Both the position numbers and the translations under genes were made by a program. A DNA stretch of 64,000 nt, taken from the NCBI RefSeq assembly GCF_019710635.1, contig NZ_JAIFZS010000048.1, positions 1 through 64,000 of the forward strand. Direction: 5' to 3'. This document shows, piece after piece, positions 58,441 through 64,000 of the stretch. Position 1 is the first letter of the stretch. Every line of letters starts with the position of its first letter. The DNA is from Mycolicibacterium xanthum. GTDB taxonomy: Bacteria > Actinomycetota > Actinomycetes > Mycobacteriales > Mycobacteriaceae. The notes below the pieces were generated by a model. The model ran no database searches. It had not been told where the DNA came from and was given only the letters and a program-made list of their open reading frames with translations.

Positions 58441-59499
58441 ATGCCAAGCATCCCCCAATCTCTCCTCTGGATCTCGCTCGTCGTGCTCTGGCTGTTCGTG
58501 CTCGTGCCGATGCTGATCAGCAAGCGCGACGCGGTGCGGCGCACGAGTGACGTCGCGCTGGCGACCCGTGTGCTCAACAGCGGGGCCCGTGTCCGCCTGC
58601 GTCGCCGCGGCCCCGCCGCCGGGCATCGCAGCGATCCGGACTGGCAGCCCACAGACGGCGACCTCGACGATGATCTCGACGATGAGGACGAGGCGGCGCC
58701 CGGGCGCGCAGTGGTGATGGCCGCGGTCGCCCCGCAGCGGGTGGCCGACGAAGCCGACTACCTCGACGTCGACGTGGTGGAGGACTCCACCGACACCGAC
58801 GTCCTTGCGGTCGGCAGGCGATCGCCGATCGAGGATCCGGCCGAGGCCACCGAAACCGACCAGCCAACACTGGATTACGAGCCGACACTGGATTACGAGA
58901 CGGCCGAGGACGACGCCGTCGACGGGGATCTGGCCGACGAGGATCTGGCCGAGAAGGGCCTGGAGGATCTGGCCGACGAGGACGACGACGAGTACGAGTA
59001 CGTCGACGACTCGTCCGGGCTGGAGGCGCCGTCGGAGACCGATCTGCGCATCGCCGACACCATGAGCGCGTCGCGCCGGCGCCGCCATGAGTCCAGCACC
59101 GCCGCCGCGGTGACCGCGCGCAAGTACCGATTCCGCACCCGGACGCTGATCGTGATGTCGGTGCTGCTGCTCGCCAGCGCGGTGGCCGCGGTCACCTGGT
59201 CGCCGACGATGTGGTGGACCTGCGGTTCGGTTGCCACGGTCACTCTGCTGTATCTGGCCTACCTGCGCCGGCAGACCCGTATCGAGGAGCAGCTGCGTCG
59301 CCGTCGGGCCCAGCGGATGGCCCGATCGCGGCTGGGTGTGGAGAACACCGCCGATCAGGAGTTCGATGTCGTGCCGTCCCGATTGCGCAGGCCGGGCGCG
59401 GCGGTGCTGGAGATCGACGACGAGGATCCCGAGTTCGAGCATCTCGACTATGTCGCGTTCGCGCGCCACTACGACCTACCGCACGCGGCCGGGCAGTAG
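58441..59499 (+). CDS. glpR: GlpR/SepX-type divisome membrane protein
   Basis: 352 residues, equivalent of Rv0996. An N-terminal transmembrane helix right at the start (SIPQSLLWISLVVLWLFVLVPML), then a long acidic cytoplasmic segment rich in Asp/Glu with repeats (TLDYEPTLDYE; DLADEDLAEKGLEDLADED), two helices (TLIVMSVLLLASAVAAVTW and a second), and a basic/acidic tail. This layout matches actinobacterial GlpR, the membrane receptor of Glp, and Streptomyces SepX. AAAGGAG lies upstream of ATG 58441. The upstream region holds TGTGACACATGTG with a GACAC core, the WhiA-type word. Confidence 0.78.
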   Translation: MPSIPQSLLWISLVVLWLFVLVPMLISKRDAVRRTSDVALATRVLNSGARVRLRRRGPAAGHRSDPDWQPTDGDLDDDLDDEDEAAPGRAVVMAAVAPQRVADEADYLDVDVVEDSTDTDVLAVGRRSPIEDPAEATETDQPTLDYEPTLDYETAEDDAVDGDLADEDLAEKGLEDLADEDDDEYEYVDDSSGLEAPSETDLRIADTMSASRRRRHESSTAAAVTARKYRFRTRTLIVMSVLLLASAVAAVTWSPTMWWTCGSVATVTLLYLAYLRRQTRIEEQLRRRRAQRMARSRLGVENTADQEFDVVPSRLRRPGAAVLEIDDEDPEFEHLDYVAFARHYDLPHAAGQ

Positions 59500-59558
59500 G
59501 GCCGCACTCGCGATTTCGGCCGTGGTCGGAGGGGCTGGTACCCTCCATAGCGGTATCA

Positions 59559-59631
59559 GGGGCTATGGCGCAGTTGGTAGCGCGACTCGTTCGCATCGAG
59601 TAGGTCAGGGGTTCGATTCCCCTTAGCTCCA
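59559..59631 (+). tRNA. tRNA-Ala(CGC)
   Basis: A 73-nt cloverleaf: acceptor GGGGCTA/TAGCTCC with the G3-U70 wobble that marks tRNA-Ala, D arm GCGC/GCGC, anticodon stem ACTCG/CGAGT with loop TTCGCAT (anticodon CGC, codon GCG), and T arm AGGGG/CCCCT with TTCGATT. CCA is only partly encoded (ACC then G). An integrase gene starts its 3' end 43 bp downstream, so the 3' part of the tRNA is the probable attachment site. Confidence 0.96.
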
Positions 59632-59673
59632 CCGGAGAATCACCAGCTAGACAGCATCCAGTGTGTTAGCTGA

Positions 59674-60864
59674 CTACATGCCCTCGGAGGCCCCAGTCCG
59701 CAGCTGGTCCGCAGCAGATCGGATCGCCGCGTCGAGGTTGCCGGCCACAGCGTCCAGATCCGTGTCGAACAAGTCGGCGTAGACGTCGAGCGTCATCGAA
59801 GCCTTCGCATGCCCGAGCATCCGCTGAACCGCCTTCACGTTGGCGCCGGCAGACACCGCCAGCGATGCCGCGGTGTGCCGCAGATCGTGCGGCGTGATCG
59901 GCGGGAACGCCTCGTCGGCCTCCTGGCACTTGGTCACCGCCGGCGCGAACACACGGGCCCGCCAGTTCGAGTTGCGCAGCACACCGCCCCGCTGATCGGT
60001 GAACACCAGATCCTCGCGGCCCTTGCCCACCATCAGGGCCGACAACTCGTCGACGAGCACCGCGGGGAACGGCACCGATCGACGCTCCCACGTCTTCGGC
60101 GCCGACCACTGCAACCCGCCCGACTCCGTCACCGAACGGGACACGTTGACCCGCCGGCGCAGCATGTCGAAGTCCTGCACGCGCAGCGCGGCCATCTCAC
60201 CCCACCGCAGGCCCGTGTAGCTCAAGAACCGCAGCACCTCGGGGTCGCGGGCAACGGCGCCGGCAAGTGCCGACACCTGGGCGTGCGACAGGTATCCGCG
60301 GTCGGCGTGGGCACGCTTCGGTAGCTTCACCCCGTCGCACGGGTTACGGGCAAGCCGGCCATCCTCGACGGCGGCGCCCAGCACCTGGCGCAGCAGACCG
60401 AACGCGTTCTCGATACCCGGCACGCCCAAGCCGTCGTCCTTCATCGCCGACACCCACGACCGGATCGCCGAGGTCTTCACGTCGACGACCGCAACGTCAC
60501 CCCACCGCGGCTTCACGCGGCTACCCCACGCGCTGCGACGTGTCGCCGCAGTCTTCGCCGAGATGTGGGCCTGCGCGGCCGACCACGCCCTGTACACGGC
60601 GTCGACGGTGACCTTGCCGGCCTCGGGAGCCACGAACGACCCGGTCGCCAGCGCCGGCGTGACGTCGCCGTCCAGCCACGACTGGGCGTCGGCCTTGCGG
60701 TCGAAGGACCGTGCATGCTCACGCCCCTCGTCGTCGACGAAGCGTGCCATCCACCGCTTGCCGGTGCCGGCGCGCGCGGTGGGAACCTTCTGCGTCTTGC
60801 CGTCGACGCGAACCGTGCGGTTCCAGCGGTCCTCGACGCCGGCGCGTCGTTTCCGTGCGGTCAT
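59674..60864 (-). CDS. int: Tyrosine recombinase/integrase
   Basis: 396 residues from ATG 60864. An N-terminal AP2-like/SAM-like arm-binding region (GKRWMARFVDDEGREHARSF then a core-binding domain around 86-175) and a catalytic domain with R220 (YTGLRWGE), K257 (SAPKTWERR), H326 and R329 (PHDLRHT), H352 (MLGHAKASMTLDVY) and nucleophile Y362: the full R-K-H-R-H-Y set. Integrates into the adjacent tRNA-Ala. Its ATG overlaps the stop of the small gene upstream (TGATG), so the two are coupled; GTG 60867 is an alternative. Confidence 0.93.
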   Translation of the reverse strand: MTARKRRAGVEDRWNRTVRVDGKTQKVPTARAGTGKRWMARFVDDEGREHARSFDRKADAQSWLDGDVTPALATGSFVAPEAGKVTVDAVYRAWSAAQAHISAKTAATRRSAWGSRVKPRWGDVAVVDVKTSAIRSWVSAMKDDGLGVPGIENAFGLLRQVLGAAVEDGRLARNPCDGVKLPKRAHADRGYLSHAQVSALAGAVARDPEVLRFLSYTGLRWGEMAALRVQDFDMLRRRVNVSRSVTESGGLQWSAPKTWERRSVPFPAVLVDELSALMVGKGREDLVFTDQRGGVLRNSNWRARVFAPAVTKCQEADEAFPPITPHDLRHTAASLAVSAGANVKAVQRMLGHAKASMTLDVYADLFDTDLDAVAGNLDAAIRSAADQLRTGASEGM

Positions 60865-61211
60865 CACTCGCCCTCCTCGATCGGGAACATCAACACCCGC
60901 CAGATGCCCGCCGCGGCGGCCAGCATGCCGTCGTCGAGGCTCTCGACGTCAGGCGCCGACACGCACAGGACGTCGCCGCGGGCGATGCCACTGTTCACGC
61001 TCCACGACACGGGCAGCTCAAGCGTCCACAGCCCGATCTGGCCCTGCTCGTAGAGCCGGTCGGCGGCACGTGTCCAGGCCCGGCGCACGCTGTCCCGCCG
61101 CCAGTCCTGCCCCTCCAGTTCGGCGACGACAGCCAGCGGCGCCAGGGACGCTGGCTGTTCCAGCGCGGCCTTGACGATCGCACGCTGGATGGTGCCCGGT
61201 CCTCTGCTCAT
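60864..61211 (-). CDS. Small element protein upstream of integrase, unknown
   Basis: 115 residues. The N-terminal half (TIQRAIVKAALEQPASLAPLAVVAELEGQDWRRDSVRRAWTRAADRL) looks like a winged-helix: three helices with a plausible recognition helix at DSVRRAWTRAADRL. The rest is beta-rich. It may control int expression or directionality, which is inference. The ATG at 61211 is 7 nt after TACGGT on the minus strand, so the transcript appears leaderless. The stop overlaps the int start. Confidence 0.65.
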   Translation of the reverse strand: MSRGPGTIQRAIVKAALEQPASLAPLAVVAELEGQDWRRDSVRRAWTRAADRLYEQGQIGLWTLELPVSWSVNSGIARGDVLCVSAPDVESLDDGMLAAAAGIWRVLMFPIEEGE

Positions 61212-61218
61212 GGACGCA

Positions 61219-61235
61219 ACCGTACCACTTAAGTG
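61219..61235 (-). promoter_or_regulatory. Element promoter and operator palindrome
   Basis: The -10 box TACGGT (complement of 61219-61224) is placed for leaderless start at 61211, and the perfect 10-bp palindrome CACTTAAGTG (61226-61235) touches it from upstream. A second, weaker palindrome CTCTTAAAGAG follows at about 61251-61261. A protein bound here would repress int and could also affect the divergent xis side. Confidence 0.5.
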
Positions 61236-61392
61236 TCCGACGCGCGGGGACTCTTAAAGAGGGGGAGGGAACACGTTGTGCCACAAGTACTTCCGGTAGC
61301 ACTGTGACGTGGAGCACAGAAACTCCAGGGAAGTTGCACATGTGTAATTCGCGGCCGTTGACTTGGTTGACACACCCAACGAAGGAGCCGAA

Positions 61393-61671
61393 ATGTCAAC
61401 CAGCCCAACCCGCGAAAGCACCCCGCAGCTGGACGCCATCATGGCCAAGACGGCCTGGTCCAGCGCCGATCTGGCCGCCGTCACCGGCATCCCCGCCAGC
61501 ACCTGGCGCTACTTCGCGATGCTCGACAAGGGGAAGGCCGACGACGCCGAATGCGTCGGCCCGCGGTCCTTCAAGGTCGGCCGGCGTCGGCTGTGGCGCC
61601 GCGAGACCGCCTTGCAATGGCTGGCCGACCAGGAAGCCGGCGGCCGCGGAGCCGAGACCGCCACCGACTGA
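61393..61671 (+). CDS. Excisionase/AlpA-like helix-turn-helix protein
   Basis: 92 residues. ATG 61393 has GAAGGAG with 5-nt spacing. WSSADLAAVTGIPASTWRYFAM is a MerR/AlpA-type helix-turn-helix, and GPRSFKVGRRRLWRRETALQWLADQ is the wing followed by the usual C-terminal helix of excisionases. As first gene of the rightward operon and divergent from int it is placed to act as recombination directionality factor or activator. Confidence 0.78.
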   Translation: MSTSPTRESTPQLDAIMAKTAWSSADLAAVTGIPASTWRYFAMLDKGKADDAECVGPRSFKVGRRRLWRRETALQWLADQEAGGRGAETATD

Positions 61672-61737
61672 AAGCCGTAGGCCCCGACGCGTGATGCGGC
61701 GCCGGGGCCTACCGAAACCCCTGGGAAAGGTTCTGAC

Positions 61738-62694
61738 GTGCAGTCTAGCCGCCGAAACGACCTGGCCAACGAAGCGTCCGCGATCCGCGGACTGGCCGCC
61801 AGTGTCCTCGGCGCCACCGACATCGGCACGTTCGCCGTCGAGTACGCCGTCCACCGCTGGGCCATCTTCCCGCTCAACGGCAAGATCCCAGCCATCGGGC
61901 GTGACCGCGGCGGCCGCGGTGTCCTCGACGCCACCTACGACCTCGACCAGGTCATCGAATGGTGGGCCGGCCCGTACCGCGGCGCCAACATCGGCGGCCG
62001 CGTGCCCGCCGGCATGGTTGTCATAGACGTCGACCCGCGACACGGCGGCGACCGGTCCCTGACAGCACTGGAGGCCGAGCACGGCTCGCTGCCGGCCACC
62101 CTGACCGCGCTCAGCGGCCGCGGAGACGGCGGCCGGCACCTGTACTTCCGGCGCCCGCCCGGCAAGCTGTCCAGCAGCCGGCTCGGCGCCGGCGTCGACG
62201 TCAAGACGTCAACCGGCTACACCGTCCTGGCGCCCAGCATCCACCCCGACACCGGCAAGCCCTACCAGTGGATCGAGCACCCGGTCGCCGACCCGCCGGC
62301 GTGGCTCGCCGGCCTGCTGCGACCCGAGGAGCCGACCGGCCCGCAGCCGCAGCGCCGCGGCGCAACCACAACATTCACCGGCCCATCGCCGGCCGACCAG
62401 TTCAGCGCCAACACGTCGTGGGCCGACATCCTGGACCCACACGGCTGGCGATGCCTCGACGGCGACCCAGACGGCGACGGCGCCCGCTGGCTGCACCCCG
62501 CAGCCACCTCGTCGTGCTCAGCCACCGTCCGCAACGGCTGCCTGTTCGTGTACAGCCCGAACACCCCGTTCGACGTGACCGAAGCCGCGGCGCCGCGCGG
62601 CTACACGCGGTTCCGCGCCCACGCGGTCCTCAACCACGCCGGCGACCTGAAGGCAGCCGCCCGTGCCATCACCAACAAGGAGGCAAACCGTTGA
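61738..62694 (+). CDS. Bifunctional DNA primase/polymerase (AEP Prim-Pol)
   Basis: 318 residues from GTG 61738 with GGGAAAGG upstream. Archaeo-eukaryotic primase fold: D97 and D99 in VIDVDPRHGG (metal site), H134 in GDGGRHLYFR, and D154 in GVDVKTSTGYTVLAPS, the three PF09250 motifs in order. After about residue 205 a small C-terminal domain follows with TSWADILDPHGWR and SCSATVRNGC. Prim-Pol enzymes replicate plasmids, satellites and integrative elements independently of host primase. The stop overlaps the next start (TTGA). Confidence 0.9.
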   Translation: MQSSRRNDLANEASAIRGLAASVLGATDIGTFAVEYAVHRWAIFPLNGKIPAIGRDRGGRGVLDATYDLDQVIEWWAGPYRGANIGGRVPAGMVVIDVDPRHGGDRSLTALEAEHGSLPATLTALSGRGDGGRHLYFRRPPGKLSSSRLGAGVDVKTSTGYTVLAPSIHPDTGKPYQWIEHPVADPPAWLAGLLRPEEPTGPQPQRRGATTTFTGPSPADQFSANTSWADILDPHGWRCLDGDPDGDGARWLHPAATSSCSATVRNGCLFVYSPNTPFDVTEAAAPRGYTRFRAHAVLNHAGDLKAAARAITNKEANR

Positions 62695-63992
62695 TCGACG
62701 CCGACAGCGTCCCCCCGATGCCCGACGACGAGCCGGCCGGCAACGGCGACCCAGACGCCGAATTCTTCGACGCCACGCCGATCCTGAAGGCGATCGCCGA
62801 CTTCGCGTGGTCGCGATACACGTCGAGGCTCGCAGTCCTGGGCTGCGTGCTGCGCCGCGGCATCGCCCTGATCCCGCCCAGCGTGAAGCTGCCCGCCATC
62901 ACCGGCGCCGCCGCCTCGCTGAACTTCTACACCGTCACAGCCGGCGCATCGGGACAGGGCAAGGACGCCGCGGACGGAGCCGGCTTCGATGCCGTCGACT
63001 TCTTCGACCAGCAGCGGGAACTGTTCCCCGAGGCCCGGCAGGCCGGCGGCGGCAGCGGTGAGGGTTTGGCGCGGATCTTTCGGGGCCGCAAAGGGCAGCC
63101 GCCCGTCACCGCGGTGCACGTCATGTTCAACGAGGTCTCCAAGCTAGGCGCACTGATCGACCGCCAGGGCGCCACGCTGGAGAGCGAACTGCTCGCCGGC
63201 TACATGGGCCAGCGACTCGGCGCCGAGAACAACAGCAAGGACACCACCACCGTCGTCGAGCCGCACACCTACCGGCTGTGCCTGGGCGTCGGCGCCCAGC
63301 CCGAGAACGCCGACTTCTTCCTCTCCAGGGAGCGAAACGGGTTCCCGCAGCGGTTCCTGTGGCTGCCGGCATCCGACCCGTGGTGCCCGCAGCCGGCAGG
63401 TGAGCCGGCCCGGGCGCTCACACCGATCACCGTCGCGCTGCCGGCCTTCGGGTCCGGCATCCGATTCATCGACGTGCCCGAGCGCATCCGTCAGGAGGTG
63501 GTCGAGTGCCGGTGGCGCGCACTGGTCGACGACCCGGGCATGGACCCGCTCGACGGGCACCTGATGCTCACCCGGCTGAAGGTGGCCGTCGGGCTGGCGC
63601 TGCTGCACGGCGGCCTCGACGTCGATGAGGGGTTCTGGTGGCTGGCCGGCCATCTGATGCTGCGGTCGCGGCAGACCCGCGACCAGATGAGGACCGCGGT
63701 CGAGGCGCGGCGCCGGCGGGAGAACACGGCGCGGGCGAGCGCACGCGCTGAGGCGCAGGTGATCGTCGAGACCCGCCTGGCTGACGCGCGCGCCGATCGG
63801 GTGCTGCGGGCCATCAAGCGCAAGCTGGCCGCCGGCGGCGAGACCACCGAGGGAGACCTCCGTCGGTGCCTGGACTCGTCCATCCGCGGCGACTTCAACG
63901 CGGTGTTCACGGTCCTGGTCGATGAGGGTCTGCTTGTTAGCTACGGCACCACGCAGAAGGGCACGATCGTGTGGGGGTGGAGGCGTGGCTAG
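62691..63992 (+). CDS. P-loop replication/helicase-like protein (DUF3987-like)
   Basis: 433 residues from TTG 62691, fixed by a strong AAGGAGG with 7-nt spacing and the overlap with the Prim-Pol stop. VTAGASGQGKDAADG is a Walker A loop with K91, but the usual Ser/Thr after Lys is D92. VHVMFNEVSKLG resembles a Walker B with Asn-Glu. The region after about residue 330 is basic and helical, then a winged-helix-like tail (GDFNAVFTVLVDEGLLVSYG). It probably partners the Prim-Pol as replicative helicase/ATPase. I assign the family only loosely. Confidence 0.7.
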   Translation: MIDADSVPPMPDDEPAGNGDPDAEFFDATPILKAIADFAWSRYTSRLAVLGCVLRRGIALIPPSVKLPAITGAAASLNFYTVTAGASGQGKDAADGAGFDAVDFFDQQRELFPEARQAGGGSGEGLARIFRGRKGQPPVTAVHVMFNEVSKLGALIDRQGATLESELLAGYMGQRLGAENNSKDTTTVVEPHTYRLCLGVGAQPENADFFLSRERNGFPQRFLWLPASDPWCPQPAGEPARALTPITVALPAFGSGIRFIDVPERIRQEVVECRWRALVDDPGMDPLDGHLMLTRLKVAVGLALLHGGLDVDEGFWWLAGHLMLRSRQTRDQMRTAVEARRRRENTARASARAEAQVIVETRLADARADRVLRAIKRKLAAGGETTEGDLRRCLDSSIRGDFNAVFTVLVDEGLLVSYGTTQKGTIVWGWRRG

Positions 63993-64000
63993 TTCCTTCC
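63985..64000 (+). CDS. Possible next gene of element, start only
   Basis: GTG 63985 lies inside the end of the preceding gene, with GGTGGAGG just upstream, in the same overlapping style as the other genes of this operon. Only five codons are visible, so nothing can be said about the product. Confidence 0.25.

Larger units (their letters stand above)
59559..64000. mobile_element. Left end of tRNA-Ala integrative element (phage satellite or AICE-like)
   Basis: tRNA-Ala followed by a convergent integrase, a small gene, then divergent xis/AlpA-like, primase-polymerase and P-loop replication genes running to the window edge. There is no equivalent in the remembered Rv0996-Rv0998 region. The int versus xis-prim layout resembles phage-inducible islands and P4-like satellites; Prim-Pol replication also occurs in actinomycete integrative conjugative elements. 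The right attachment site, packaging or transfer genes are outside the window, so element type and mobility are open. Confidence 0.8.

Overview
This is high-GC actinobacterial chromosome, almost certainly from a rapidly growing Mycobacterium (Mycolicibacterium). The gene order from about 5.4 kb to 59.5 kb follows, from memory, the Rv0944-Rv0996 segment of M. tuberculosis H37Rv: fpg2, SDR, pgi, chorismate mutase, uvrD1, M23 peptidase, sucCD, LLM oxidoreductase, perM, purN-purH, MoxR/VWA pair, echA7-fadE12-accA2-accD2-fadE13, mprAB-pepD-moaB2, mscL, ruc, galU, moeA1/glp, rimJ, glpR. Two tandem MspA-type porins, a family known from fast growers, are inserted between moaB2 and mscL.

Layout. 0-5 kb: end of a DUF222/HNH gene, rnhA, a KDPG-aldolase-like pseudoenzyme coupled to an MFS transporter under a divergent ROK regulator, and an LLM oxidoreductase behind a KstR-type box. 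5-17 kb: holin-like membrane protein, DNA glycosylase with an internal tandem repeat, SDR, P450, pgi, succinate-semialdehyde-type dehydrogenase, acyltransferase-SGNH protein, chorismate mutase, uvrD1. 17-27 kb: repeat-containing membrane protein, M23 peptidase, sucCD, thiolase-like protein without its catalytic Cys, an operon of a second KstR-box LLM enzyme with two paralogous exported proteins, and a membrane protein overlapping an ornithine-decarboxylase-like gene. 27-35 kb: DUF5336 antigen, PerM, purN-purH, MoxR ATPase with VWA partner, DUF1707 protein. 35-44 kb: a six-gene, mostly translationally coupled operon for acyl-CoA/branched or isoprenoid acid catabolism. 44-50 kb: small exported proteins, heme-binding-like protein, rpmF, and the MprAB envelope-stress system with pepD and moaB2; MprA-box-like direct repeats lie before mprA and pepD. 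50-59.5 kb: a perfect Crp palindrome before a 52-codon gene, two porins, mscL, SAF-domain protein, Ruc, folate enzyme, galU, and the division module glp/rimJ/glpR.

59.56-64 kb: a tRNA-Ala(CGC) is followed by an integrase, a divergent excisionase/AlpA-like gene, a primase-polymerase and a P-loop helicase-like protein. This is the left end of an integrative element (phage satellite or AICE-like) that runs off the window, and it is the best candidate for an undescribed system here. Other points of interest are three proteins that keep a fold but have lost catalytic residues (KDPG aldolase-like, thiolase-like, MoeA1/Glp), recurring palindromes with a GATTTCGG(T/C)GT core at gene ends, and several apparently leaderless genes. 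Gene names rest on motif recognition and remembered homologues, not on searches.
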